35,495 nucleotides of DNA from Pedobacter westerhofensis (GTDB lineage Bacteria; Bacteroidota; Bacteroidia; Sphingobacteriales; Sphingobacteriaceae). This document shows positions 16,557 to 24,683 of the stretch, in pieces (the first letter of the stretch is position 1; each line of letters opens with the position of its first letter). Where the stretch lies: assembly GCF_900182595.1 (NCBI RefSeq), contig NZ_FXTN01000022.1, forward strand, positions 1-35,495, in the 5' to 3' direction. Below the pieces are notes generated by a model. The model saw nothing but the letters and a program-made list of their open reading frames with translations, searched no databases and was not told the DNA's origin. A program made the position numbers and the translations under genes.

Positions 16557-16898
16557 TTAACTATTTTCCGGATGGGATTTATTCCATCCGCACATTTTTT
16601 CCTTCATCTCTTCTTTGAATTCGCGCCTTTCTTCGGGTGTCATATTTTTAAAGCGTTCCACCATCTTCCTGCGGCCCCAGGGGCCTCCCCCGTGGCCTTT
16701 ACCGAAGCCGAACAGGATCTTACATAAGATAAAGATGCCCATCGCCTGCCAGAAAGTAATCGGATTGACGTGAAGAATTTCGGGAAGCAAATTGTTCCAG
16801 AGCAGCATCACCACGTAGCTGATAATAGCCAGTAGGGCCGCGATACCGAAAGGAATGAGAAAGAATTTTTTTCTGTTTCTATTAAATGTATTTTTCAT
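16557..16898 (-). CDS. Small membrane protein with charged C-terminus, ECF operon
   Basis: The ATG at 16898 (MKNTFNRNRKKFFLIPFG) is preferred because the 26 residues upstream of it look non-coding; an ATG at 16976 overlapping the sigma gene is the alternative. From 16898 it has 113 residues: two membrane helices (FLIPFGIAALLAIISYVV and FWQAMGIFILCKILFGF), then a glycine-rich stretch GKGHGGGPWG and a charged helix MTPEERREFKEEMKEKM. The last part recalls the LTPEQR helices of Spy/CpxP-like proteins but without proof. As the gene right after an ECF sigma factor it may be a membrane regulator such as an anti-sigma factor (inference). Confidence 0.65.
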   Translation of the reverse strand: MKNTFNRNRKKFFLIPFGIAALLAIISYVVMLLWNNLLPEILHVNPITFWQAMGIFILCKILFGFGKGHGGGPWGRRKMVERFKNMTPEERREFKEEMKEKMCGWNKSHPENS

Positions 16899-16965
16899 TT
16901 TTTTTAATTGATCTGAAGCTGATACAGTGATATAATAATTTGACTGTAAGGGATTCCTTGTGTGA

Positions 16966-17520
16966 TTAATATTCAATAATTTCCTGGTAGAGTTGTTTTA
17001 AACGCTTACGCAGGTGCAGCACAGCATAACGCTTTCGGGATACAAGGGTATTAAACTTTACGCCTGTCCTTTCCGAGATCTCTTCAAAAGACAGATCTTC
17101 AAGCTCCTGCCAGACGAAAACCTGCTTCTGCTCTTCCGGCAATTCGTCAAGTGCCAGTGCCAGCTGTTCCCAGAACAGGCTCCGCAGATATTCAGTTTCA
17201 GGAGTGCCTACTTCAATCATCAGCATGCTGATCAGATCAGTGGTGTCATCCTCATTATCTACTTTATACATGTCCTCCAGCAGGCTTTCGCCATGTTTTT
17301 TATGCTTGTCGAGTATTCTGTTTTTTGCCACCCTGTACAACCAGGCACTGGTTTGCTCAATCGGCTGTGCATTGATTACATTGCTGAACTGGTACCAAAC
17401 ATCCTGCAATATATCCTCTGCATCCGCATCGCTTTTCACCTGTTTACGAATAAAGCCCATCAAGCTTTTGCCATATGCTTTAATGGTTTCTATGATGTAA
17501 CTGTTCTGGTCTTTGGGCAT
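16966..17520 (-). CDS. ECF-type RNA polymerase sigma factor
   Basis: Start at the ATG at 17520 (MPKDQNSYI); the longer reading begins with TTG. About 184 residues. Region 2 is visible as FIRKQVKSDADAEDILQDVW, and region 4 as LPEEQKQVFVWQ followed by SFEEISERTGVKFNTLVSRK, the helix-turn-helix for -35 recognition. There is no long C-terminal extension. It heads a three-gene operon with a small membrane protein and a 76-aa protein, and probably controls its own operon, with the membrane protein as the likely antagonist (inference). Confidence 0.87.
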   Translation of the reverse strand: MPKDQNSYIIETIKAYGKSLMGFIRKQVKSDADAEDILQDVWYQFSNVINAQPIEQTSAWLYRVAKNRILDKHKKHGESLLEDMYKVDNEDDTTDLISMLMIEVGTPETEYLRSLFWEQLALALDELPEEQKQVFVWQELEDLSFEEISERTGVKFNTLVSRKRYAVLHLRKRLKQLYQEIIEY

Positions 17521-17942
17521 GTATGCGGCTTTCAAAATATTCGCTGTTTCTTATAAAGACGACTGTCTCAGATAAACATTTTATATAATTTTAAATTTAT
17601 TGAATTTTATTTGAATTGGTAGCACTTAAGTCCTGAGGCTTTACATGATACCATCCATATCAGGCTGCGCAAAATATGGAGTTCTCTTAAGTTTCAGTCA
17701 CCGTCATAGGCTGAATACCTGCATAATCGTCCCCAAAGCACTATGACAGCCATGTGTGTTAACGAAGAGTAAGCATTTCTATGCTAAATAGCGCAGTCGG
17801 GGCGCATATATAGCGTTCCCATAGCACACTCCCCGGTCATTACCGGTATTGGAACTGCCTGATAACGGCCCTGTACAGATCAGATATCCTCCCGCTTTGT
17901 TTTTTATACTTGTTCCTGCGCGTAAATCCTTAGCTTTACCAC
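17521..17942. other. Intergenic region between divergent genes
   Basis: 422 bp between the ECF operon and the 88-aa gene. It must hold the ECF operon promoter. No coding potential, no tRNA and no convincing consensus promoter was seen. Confidence 0.4.
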
Positions 17943-18209
17943 ATGGAGAATGAACGCAGTAACCCCTACACTCAATTTAACATTGAAATCCTTGAGAACT
18001 GGAAAGCCAACGGCGTAAAGTACATCAAGCTGGTAGAATTGGACACTGATCTTCCTGTCAAGTTTTTTGAACTGATTCCTGATTCAGAAATTCCTGATTC
18101 AGAGGAAACGATCTATCCTATTGGATCAGATGACATTACTGAGCTTTTGGAACCTTTGGCCAAAGTGAAGTTCCTTGTACATGATATTTATCTTGAGGAG
18201 GAGTTTTAA
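17943..18209 (+). CDS. Small acidic protein, unknown function
   Basis: 88 residues, strongly acidic, without signal peptide or membrane helix. It has an internal tandem PDSEIPDSE encoded by a short direct DNA repeat (GATTCCTGATTCAGA-like units near 18075-18100). ATG start at 17943. No family is recognised. It converges with the phosphotransferase gene 15 bp downstream. Confidence 0.55.
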   Translation: MENERSNPYTQFNIEILENWKANGVKYIKLVELDTDLPVKFFELIPDSEIPDSEETIYPIGSDDITELLEPLAKVKFLVHDIYLEEEF

Positions 18210-18223
18210 ATCTATGCCGAGGT

Positions 18224-19246
18224 TTAACAATTACCAGAATAATCCCAGGCTTTATCGATATACCACTCAACCCATTTCCTGATCCAGCCCACACGCTCTT
18301 TCAAAAACTTTGGGCTAAAGAAAAAATTGGACCAGTCTTCGAAATTATCATAGTGGAAACCCATGTAAAAGATCCACCACGCATAGCCGAAACATGGGAT
18401 TGATGCGATCTCTGCATCACTCAATGACCTTTCTTTCTGATAATTTTCCAAAAACACCTTAAATGACCGGTCTGCTTCCTGCTGTGACATTACGTTAAAC
18501 ACCACCTGCAAAAAGAAATGGGCGTAGAACGAGGCAAGATCATTAACCAGATATCCCTTTCCCGCAAAATCAAAATCGAAAAAAGTAAGCTTGTCGTCAT
18601 TCTCAAAATGAAAATTCTTTGGCAGAAAATCGTAATGACAGTATCCAAATCCGAAGCAAGCCGTATCAAACCCTGCCAGCATTGCCATAACTTTTTTATT
18701 GCTTTCACGCAAATATTCATATTCGTCAGGAAGCTCAGCGAAAGCTGGTTTGACCCGTTCAAGGGTATTAATTAACATGGAATTGATATTATATTCCTTT
18801 CGTGGGTGAATGAGTTCCATCGTTGACGTCAGTTGATGCAAGCGGCCCATTTCACGTCCAACAGTGGCCAACTGAGTATTGTTCATCATCTGACAGACCT
18901 TGCCTTCTGCATAACTGAAAAGCATCCCATATCTTAATCCTTCGGCAGCATTAAATGACTGGATCTGACTTCCATTCAGATCATACAAAGGATAAGAGAA
19001 ACTGGCACCTTTTTCATGGAGAATGTTCAGCAATTCAGCTTCAGCCCTGATTTCTTCTACATTTCGATGCGCAGCCCTGTAAATTTTGAAAATATAATGC
19101 TCAGCCTCGTTTGCCAAAAGATAAGTATCGCTGACGTTATGAATTAATAGTCTGCATGTCATCCCTTTTAATCCGTACAGCTCTTCAAGGGCATCTGTCA
19201 GGGCAGTTGCAGAAAGCAAAGAATACTGTGTAGGAAAAATATCCAT
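18224..19246 (-). CDS. Aminoglycoside phosphotransferase / choline kinase-like protein
   Basis: 340 residues with the APH-type kinase fold. The catalytic loop is H204-Y-D206-x4-N211 (CHYDFLPKN) and the metal-binding DFD is at 224-226. The N-terminal lobe has YIFKIYR as the likely ATP-lysine strand (K54). Such proteins phosphorylate small molecules such as homoserine, choline or sugars; an antibiotic substrate is not implied. Single gene with ATG at 19246. Confidence 0.8.
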   Translation of the reverse strand: MDIFPTQYSLLSATALTDALEELYGLKGMTCRLLIHNVSDTYLLANEAEHYIFKIYRAAHRNVEEIRAEAELLNILHEKGASFSYPLYDLNGSQIQSFNAAEGLRYGMLFSYAEGKVCQMMNNTQLATVGREMGRLHQLTSTMELIHPRKEYNINSMLINTLERVKPAFAELPDEYEYLRESNKKVMAMLAGFDTACFGFGYCHYDFLPKNFHFENDDKLTFFDFDFAGKGYLVNDLASFYAHFFLQVVFNVMSQQEADRSFKVFLENYQKERSLSDAEIASIPCFGYAWWIFYMGFHYDNFEDWSNFFFSPKFLKERVGWIRKWVEWYIDKAWDYSGNC

Positions 19247-19353
19247 TCAATAAAGATAGACTAAGGATCAGAATATAAAATACGATAATAAGGATTTTTA
19301 CGTTTTAATTAAAACAATTACGTAAATAAATCATAAAAATATTAAATTACAAA

Positions 19354-19866
19354 ATGTCTGAAGAAATCTTACAAACTGCTGCGCACTGGATCAAAAATTT
19401 GAATCTGCAGCCTCATCCCGAAGGTGGTTACTATAATGAACTTTACCGCTCTAAATTAGAGGTAACAAGAGTTTCCACCAGTCTGTTCAATATTTACAAT
19501 GCTTGTACCTCCATTTATTACCTACTTGAAGGAAAAGATTATTCAGGCTTTCACCGGATTGCTTCGGATGAGATTTGGTATTTTCATAAGGGCGCACCAC
19601 TGATGATCCATATGATTGACAAGGCAGGTATATATTCGAATCAGGAACTGTCTGACAGGGCTACAGGAAGTCTTTCTTTCCTAGTAGAGGCAGGACTATG
19701 GTTTGCAGCAGAAATCCCTTCAGGAGCCGATTTTACCCTGGTAAGCTGTGTTGTGGCGCCTGGGTTCGAATTCGCTGAATTTGAAATGGCAGATCGGACC
19801 GACCTGCTTAACCAGTACCCTGAACATGCAGAAATCATTAGCAAATTAAGCAGGGATACAGATTAA
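19354..19866 (+). CDS. Cupin superfamily protein (DUF985)
   Basis: 170 residues with the DUF985/Cupin_5 signature LQPHPEGGYYNELYRS, then SIYYLLEGKDYSGFHRI and DEIWYFHKGAPL, and near the end VVAPGFEFAEFE. The conserved histidines of a metal-binding cupin barrel are in these segments. The enzyme role is not established for the family. It is a standalone gene ahead of tRNA-Lys(TTT). Confidence 0.85.
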   Translation: MSEEILQTAAHWIKNLNLQPHPEGGYYNELYRSKLEVTRVSTSLFNIYNACTSIYYLLEGKDYSGFHRIASDEIWYFHKGAPLMIHMIDKAGIYSNQELSDRATGSLSFLVEAGLWFAAEIPSGADFTLVSCVVAPGFEFAEFEMADRTDLLNQYPEHAEIISKLSRDTD

Positions 19867-19960
19867 GCTTACAGAACCATTTGAAATGCCTCCGAGAAAT
19901 GGATGTTTAAAAGCTTTTAAAGGATATTAGAATTATTTTTACAATTATTTTCACTTTTAA

Positions 19961-19990
19961 TTGCAACATAATATTTAATTTCTATCTTTG
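19961..19990 (+). promoter_or_regulatory. Promoter of tRNA-Lys(TTT)
   Basis: TTG at 19961-19963, 19-bp spacer, TATCTTTG at 19983-19990: an excellent Bacteroidota -33/-7 promoter. The tRNA begins 23 bp downstream of it. Confidence 0.75.
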
Positions 19991-20013
19991 CACCTCCTTA
20001 AACGAAAGGAATT

Positions 20014-20086
20014 GATTCCGTAGCTCAGCTGGTAGAGCATTACACTTTTAATGTAGTGGTCCTGGGTTCGAATCCCAGCGGGATCA
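20014..20086 (+). tRNA. tRNA-Lys (TTT), island integration site
   Basis: 73-nt cloverleaf: acceptor GATTCCG with CGGGATC, anticodon loop CTTTTAA giving TTT, T-arm CTGGG-TTCGAAT-CCCAG, discriminator A at 20086, no encoded CCA. Its 3' end (20072-20088) is duplicated exactly at 2990-3006, and an integrase gene begins 249 bp downstream, so this tRNA gene is the likely attachment site of the right-hand island, restored to full length on integration. Confidence 0.95.
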
Positions 20087-20088
20087 CA
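20072..20088 (+). repeat. 17-bp att-like core in the tRNA-Lys 3' end
   Basis: Identical to 2990-3006. It covers the T-arm 3' strand, the acceptor 3' strand and two bases beyond the discriminator, the stretch most often used as crossover region by tRNA-targeting integrases. It would be attL of the right island. The matching attR is not in the window. Confidence 0.55.
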
Positions 20089-20110
20089 GAAGATAGTATC
20101 AAAACTACGT

Positions 20111-20145
20111 AAAAGCTTGCAAATCAAATGATTGCAAGCTTTTTT
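20111..20145 (+). terminator. Terminator downstream of tRNA-Lys(TTT)
   Basis: Stem AAAAGCTTGCAA (20111-20122) with TTGCAAGCTTTTTT (20132-20145) over a 9-nt loop, ending in a T-run. Confidence 0.8.
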
Positions 20146-20190
20146 GTTTTACCGGAAAACCCAAAATATGCAATAAATCGCATAAAAAAA

Positions 20191-20208
20191 GTGAGTGATT
20201 CGGTGAGT
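20191..20208 (+). repeat. 18-bp island-end repeat, right copy
   Basis: Identical to 2915-2932 (two GTGAGT hexamers 6 bp apart). A third hexamer lies inverted as ACTCAC at 20227-20232. The cluster sits between the tRNA and the integrase start, where arm-type binding sites of tyrosine integrases are expected. Confidence 0.6.
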
Positions 20209-20334
20209 AGTTTTACAAAGTGGCATACTCACTAAAAACAACGTAAGTTATTGACTTACAGAAAGTTCAATCATTGAACGACTTGATACGATTAGACTGC
20301 AAGGCTAACTTTGTTAACTTTAAATCAGTCGATT

Positions 20335-21555
20335 ATGAAAACTAATTTCAGTCTGCTCTTCTACCTGAAGAAACCAAAAAACTATGTTAAAGGTGCTGTT
20401 CCTGTATATCTGAGGATTACCGTTGACGGAAAACCTGTGGAAATGTCCGCCAGTAGAAAATGTGAACCGGAATTGTGGAACACCAAAGCGGGCCACATGA
20501 TAGGCACAAAAGAAGATGCCAAAACCTTAAATTCCTATCTCGACAAAATGAAAGCGGGCGTTAATGCTGCCCATACCACTTTATGTGTAGAAGACGCAGA
20601 GATATCCGCTGAAGGCGTTAAATGCAAATATCTGGGCAAGGCAGAAAAAACACACACCATTATGGAGGCCATTAAAATCCATAATACAAACATGGCGGCA
20701 CTTGTAGAAAAGGCAGATTATGCGGAAGGCACTTTGAGACGGTTTAAGGTACTGGAAAAGCACGTTAAAGAATATCTTTTATTCAGATACCAAACAAGTG
20801 ACCTCAACATCCGAAATATAGATCATGAGTTTATTGATGGTTTTGATTTCTACCTGCACACCTCGAAGGATAATGATACCAATACCGCCAGTAAGCATCT
20901 TAAGAATCTGGGGAAAATCGTCCGTATATGTCTTAGAAACAAATGGATCATCACTGATCCCTTCTTTGGTTATAAGCTGAAATCAAAGCTTGTACAAAGG
21001 GAGTACCTTACTGCGGATGAACTGCAAAACATTGCGGGCAAAAAATACAGTACAGCAAGACTTACACAAGTTCGGGATTTCTTCCTTTTTAGCTGTTATA
21101 CGGGTCTGTCCTATGCCGATGTGCAAAAACTTAAACAAACCGACATACGTATAGGGATTGACGGGGAAAAGTGGCTGTTCAGCTACCGCAAAAAAACAGG
21201 TACGCCAGTAGCTGTCCCGCTTATCCCAATAGCCGCTGATATTCTGGAAATGTATAAGGATCACCCTTTTTGTGTCAATCAGAACAGGGCGCTACCGATT
21301 TCCAGCAATCAAAAGATGAACGAATATTTGGTCGAGATTGCCGCCCTGTCGGGCATCGTCAAAACATTGGGCAACCGGATCGCCAAGCGCACTTTTGCCA
21401 CTACCATTACCCTGCTGAATGGTGTGCCTATCGAAAGCGTATCTAAAATGATGGGACATACCAATATACGCACCACCCAACTTTATGCAAAAATGCTGGA
21501 TGAAAAGGTAAGCAGTGATATGGCACCTTTAAGACAGATTTTCGCTTCAATTTAA
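20335..21555 (+). CDS. int: Tyrosine integrase (Bacteroidota arm-domain type) with altered catalytic residues
   Basis: The ATG at 20335 (MKTNFSLLFYLKKPKN) gives the usual arm-domain start; the longer reading starts with TTG. About 406 residues: arm-binding domain 1-85, core-binding SAM-like domain about 100-210, catalytic domain about 215-400. Conserved parts are KKTGTPVAVPL (beta-lysine), MMGHTN (His III) and TTQLYAK (tyrosine). Arg I is replaced by serine (TGLSYAD, S259), as known for IntDOT. The HxxR box reads R348-I-A-K351 instead of H-x-A-R, which is unusual. It is the first gene of the island after tRNA-Lys and is followed by a strong terminator. Whether it still recombines is open. Confidence 0.9.
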   Translation: MKTNFSLLFYLKKPKNYVKGAVPVYLRITVDGKPVEMSASRKCEPELWNTKAGHMIGTKEDAKTLNSYLDKMKAGVNAAHTTLCVEDAEISAEGVKCKYLGKAEKTHTIMEAIKIHNTNMAALVEKADYAEGTLRRFKVLEKHVKEYLLFRYQTSDLNIRNIDHEFIDGFDFYLHTSKDNDTNTASKHLKNLGKIVRICLRNKWIITDPFFGYKLKSKLVQREYLTADELQNIAGKKYSTARLTQVRDFFLFSCYTGLSYADVQKLKQTDIRIGIDGEKWLFSYRKKTGTPVAVPLIPIAADILEMYKDHPFCVNQNRALPISSNQKMNEYLVEIAALSGIVKTLGNRIAKRTFATTITLLNGVPIESVSKMMGHTNIRTTQLYAKMLDEKVSSDMAPLRQIFASI

Positions 21556-21562
21556 CCCTTTC

Positions 21563-21591
21563 CGGTCGGCAGATGAGCTGCCGACCGTTTT
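21563..21591 (+). terminator. Terminator after the integrase gene
   Basis: Perfect 10-bp stem CGGTCGGCAG / CTGCCGACCG (21563-21572 and 21578-21587) with loop ATGAG and a short T-run. It isolates integrase transcription from the cargo. Confidence 0.8.
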
Positions 21592-21609
21592 AAATACTTG
21601 ATAAATAAC

Positions 21610-22149
21610 ATGGAAACGAAGATCAAAATTTCTGATGAACTGGTTATGAACCAGATTTACATAATAAGAGGACATAAAGTGATGCTGGATTCCGATCTGG
21701 CTGTGCTATACGGAGTGGAAACCAAACAGCTAAAGCGGCAGGTAAAAAGGAATGCGGAGCGTTTTCCCGAAGATTTCATGCTTGAGCTAAACACGGAAGA
21801 ACAGTAAATCTTAAGGAGCCAATTTGGCACCTTAAGACACGGGGCGCACTCGAAATATAACATTATGGCCTTTACCGAACAGGGCGTAGCAATGCTTTCC
21901 AGTGTGCTAAACAGTGTAAGGGCTATTGAGGTAAACATTCAGATCATCCGCATTTTTACCAAAATGCGCCATGTGCTATCCGACAATACAGAGATCAGGT
22001 TGGAAATTGAAAAGATTAAAGGGAAACTGGATAACCAAGATAAAAACATGGAAATCGTTTTTCGCTACTTAGACGAATTGCTGGAGAAACGAGAACGGCC
22101 AGCGCCAAAAAGGACACGCATTGGGTTTAAACCAGACGAACTGTATTAA
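21610..22149 (+). pseudogene. ORF6N-domain protein with an in-frame stop codon
   Basis: The two pieces (21610-21807 and from 21808 on) are in the same frame and join into one normal ORF6N protein of about 180 codons: VMLDSDLAVLYGVETKQLKR, NAERFPEDFMLEL, then LRSQFGTLRHG and AFTEQGVAMLSSVL, then a coiled-coil end DNQDKNMEIVFRYLDELLE. The only break is TAA at 21805-21807 after EEQ, a nonsense change at a place where relatives have a variable residue. ORF6N (KilA-N-like) proteins are common phage and island DNA-binding proteins. It could be a recent pseudogene or a site of readthrough. The start ATG at 21610 is preferred over TTG at 21598. Confidence 0.8.
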
Positions 22150-22583
22150 CTTCAGACTGTGTTCAAAGTATTACCGCTGAACCTCAACTTTTTCAAACAT
22201 TCTAAGAGGGCATTCTTTGAACCAAATTATTGCATTTTTATTTGTCTCGATCGGCGTAACACAATTCCTTTGTATTATATATGTTGGGTAGATCTTTTCA
22301 TGCCAAATTTATTTATCATATACTCATAATCAAAAACTGAAGAAGACGTTTGAATATGAAATGAGTTCTTGATAAATTGCTGAAGATTATGGTCAAAGTA
22401 TCTTTTTATTAGGCCTGTTATATAACTTGTATAGACTATGTGTTTTTGTATGTAATAAAATAAGGGAATGTAACTTTTTATCCTTACTGGTCGTTTAGAG
22501 CCATTCGAGACAATAACTTATAATTTAAAATTGTTAACTAAAGTAGGTAACTTAGTACATAAACAACTCTAGAATATATAGTA
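22150..22583. other. AT-rich intergenic region
   Basis: 434 bp, clearly richer in A+T than the flanking chromosome. No ORF or structured RNA was recognised. It should hold the promoter for the Crp-like regulator. Confidence 0.4.
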
Positions 22584-23168
22584 TTGGATTTAACAAAAAT
22601 TGGAAATATTGTGAAGGGAATCTACCGTTATTATCCGGTATCCAATTCATCTATTGAGGAGCTCGTGTCGCATTTGAAGGAGGGGCACTTTCCTAAAAAT
22701 CATTTGTTGACCCAAACAGGGGTAAAGGATAATCATGTATACTTTATAGAAGAGGGTTGTGCACGTACCTTCTTTTTTGCAGGCAATACAGAAGTAACAA
22801 ACTGGTTTAGTACTGAGGGCGACATCACTTTCTCCTCCACTTCATTGTATCATGCACTTCCTTCGCTAGAATATGTTCAGCTTTTAGAGGATTCACTGAT
22901 CTACCAAATGCCTATTGAAGCACTCAATAAACTTTACGAAACCAATATCGATATAGCTAATTGGTCGCGCGTTATTCACCAAGATGCACTTCTAAAAATG
23001 CAGAACTTGCGATTAGATCGGTTATCGCTATCAGCTAAAGAAAGATATGAAAAGTTCACTACAGAAAACCCAGGGTTAATCGGTCGAGTGAATTTAGGTT
23101 TTATTGCCTCTTATTTAGGAATGACACAGCAACATCTAAGCAGCCTGCGAGCTGAAGTGCGATTTTAA
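22584..23168 (+). CDS. Crp/Fnr-family transcriptional regulator
   Basis: 194 residues from a TTG start; no in-frame ATG exists upstream before a stop, and GTG at 22611 is the other option. The N-terminal cyclic-nucleotide-binding-like barrel is typical of Bacteroidota members (VYFIEEGCARTFFF, NWFSTEGDITFSSTS). The C-terminal winged helix is seen in LGFIASYLGMTQQHLSSLR. The protein ends soon after this recognition helix, so it is slightly short. These proteins often lack cAMP-contact residues and the ligand is unknown. It precedes the acetyltransferase and phosphatase genes (57 bp and more) and may regulate them (inference). Confidence 0.82.
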   Translation: MDLTKIGNIVKGIYRYYPVSNSSIEELVSHLKEGHFPKNHLLTQTGVKDNHVYFIEEGCARTFFFAGNTEVTNWFSTEGDITFSSTSLYHALPSLEYVQLLEDSLIYQMPIEALNKLYETNIDIANWSRVIHQDALLKMQNLRLDRLSLSAKERYEKFTTENPGLIGRVNLGFIASYLGMTQQHLSSLRAEVRF

Positions 23169-23224
23169 GATACATTAAATTTAATCAGCGCCGGGTTTCT
23201 TATTTTTGTCTTTTATCAATTTAT

Positions 23225-23824
23225 ATGAAGACTGAAATCCAAAAATGTCTCGACGGTGAGATTTTCAATACCTCGGATCCCGAGATACGAGACCTGATTA
23301 AACGGGCCCGCGACATTACAAAAGAATATAATTATCTGGCAAGTACAGATACTGTAAGAAAGAATTTTTTTTTAACAGAACTGTTTGGAAGTATAGGCAA
23401 GAACGTTTCAATTGACACCCCGTTTTACTGTGATTATGGAAGGCATATAACAATTGGCGACAACGTGATCATAAATATCAACTGCACCTTCGTTGACTGT
23501 AACAGAATCGATATTGGAAACAACGTATTGATTGCCTCAAATGTGCAGATTTATACTGCTACGCATCCTGTTGAGACGAACGAACGGCTTATTGAAAACT
23601 GGACGGAAATAAATAGCAATCCTTTTTTTCGTACGTACGCACTTCCGGTTAAAATCGAGGATAACGTGTGGATTGGAGGAGGAGTAATAATTTTACCTGG
23701 AGTAACTATTGGGAAGAACTCTGTCATAGGCGCTGGAAGCGTTGTCACTCGTTCAATACCTGAAAATTCTGTAGCCTTCGGCAATCCATGCAAAGTTATC
23801 AGAGAGAACAATTTAACTGTTTAA
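23225..23824 (+). CDS. Maltose/galactoside O-acetyltransferase-like protein
   Basis: 199 residues with left-handed beta-helix hexapeptide repeats (ITIGDNVIININC, IDIGNNVLIASNV, VIGAGSVVTRSIP) and a probable catalytic His114 in TATHPVE. The N-terminus KCLDGEIFNTSDPEI matches the LacA/Maa branch. It transfers an acetyl group from acetyl-CoA to a sugar-like acceptor; the acceptor is unknown. It is followed by the HAD phosphatase gene 18 bp downstream, so the two are probably cotranscribed island cargo. Confidence 0.87.
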   Translation: MKTEIQKCLDGEIFNTSDPEIRDLIKRARDITKEYNYLASTDTVRKNFFLTELFGSIGKNVSIDTPFYCDYGRHITIGDNVIININCTFVDCNRIDIGNNVLIASNVQIYTATHPVETNERLIENWTEINSNPFFRTYALPVKIEDNVWIGGGVIILPGVTIGKNSVIGAGSVVTRSIPENSVAFGNPCKVIRENNLTV

Positions 23825-23842
23825 CTATACATCAATATATAA

Positions 23843-24490
23843 ATGAAAAAAATTAAAGCAGTAATATTTGATCTTGATGGTACATTAGCCAATACATTAC
23901 CATTATGCATCTCTGGATTTAGAAAATCCATTGAACCCCTGATAGGCCGCTCCTTGTCAGATGAAGAGATCATCGGAACTTTTGGTCCATCGGAAGAAGG
24001 CACTATTATGGCACTGGCACCAAAACACTACGAAAAAGGCATTTCTAGTTATTTAAAATTTTACAAAGAACTCCATGAAATGTGTCCCTCTCCCTTTGAG
24101 GGCATTGAAGCTCTATTAATTACTTTAAAAGAGAAATCAGTAAAAATTGCCATGGTAACTGGTAAGGGTAGGCACAGTACCGATATCTCTTTAGAAAAAT
24201 TTGGCATTGCTAAATATTTCGAAGCCATCGAAATCGGGATATCGAAAGGACCACGGAAAGCTGAGGGAATACAAAATATCTTAGACCTTTTTGGGGATAT
24301 ACGAAAGGAAGAAATCATATACGTCGGTGACGCTCCAAGTGATATCATAGCAAGCAGGAAAGTCGGGATACCGGTAGTAGCAGCAGCCTGGGCAGAAACA
24401 GCTGAGCCTGAAAAGTTGAAAGAATTAAATCCGCATATGTTTTTTGATAGTATAAGCGAATTTAGTCATTGGTTAACTTTAAGTATATGA
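23843..24490 (+). CDS. HAD-superfamily hydrolase (Gph/PGP-like)
   Basis: 215 residues. Motif I is FDLDGTLAN with nucleophile D10 and D12, motif II VTGKG, and motif IV VGDAPSDI. A cap insertion lies between motifs I and II (about 18-80), as in phosphoglycolate phosphatase-like enzymes of subclass I. The substrate is likely a small phosphorylated metabolite. It ends an apparent three-gene run on the plus strand. Confidence 0.87.
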   Translation: MKKIKAVIFDLDGTLANTLPLCISGFRKSIEPLIGRSLSDEEIIGTFGPSEEGTIMALAPKHYEKGISSYLKFYKELHEMCPSPFEGIEALLITLKEKSVKIAMVTGKGRHSTDISLEKFGIAKYFEAIEIGISKGPRKAEGIQNILDLFGDIRKEEIIYVGDAPSDIIASRKVGIPVVAAAWAETAEPEKLKELNPHMFFDSISEFSHWLTLSI

Positions 24491-24576
24491 ACGGTAGGTT
24501 GTGAAGCGCGTTGTACTTCCTTTAATCTATCTCTATAGTGCTCATGGGCAGTTTCCTGTCACTGTCTTCTCCGTAT

Positions 24577-24669
24577 ATGCCAAAAGCGGGAACAGCAGCA
24601 GCCCAGTGCGGAGGCCGTTCCGCAGGCCGAAAATGCGGGACGGCCAGATTGCAGGCATTATTCAAGTAG
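24577..24669 (+). CDS. Possible 30-aa peptide in a GC-rich patch
   Basis: A 31-codon ORF from ATG to TAG reading MPKAGTAAAQCGG then RSAGRKCGTARLQALFK. Its base composition (near 60% G+C by eye) differs sharply from the AT-rich surroundings. It is too short to be named, and may be a real micropeptide, a structured RNA or a remnant of foreign DNA. A longer overlapping ORF from 24501 has no protein-like character. Confidence 0.25.
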   Translation: MPKAGTAAAQCGGRSAGRKCGTARLQALFK

Positions 24670-24683
24670 ATGTTAGTTATGAT

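Noticed and set aside
17555..17942. Candidate non-coding RNA between the ECF and 88-aa genes
   Set aside because: No stable repeat or terminator-bounded transcript could be seen; only plain intergenic DNA.
18224..19246. Antibiotic-resistance aminoglycoside phosphotransferase
   Set aside because: Only the general kinase fold motifs are seen and the gene is in the backbone; a metabolite kinase is more likely and resistance is not supported.
20014..21555. CRISPR array or phage origin next to the integrase
   Set aside because: Only two to three hexamer repeats exist here and no regularly spaced spacers; a search by eye over the whole window found no CRISPR-like array.
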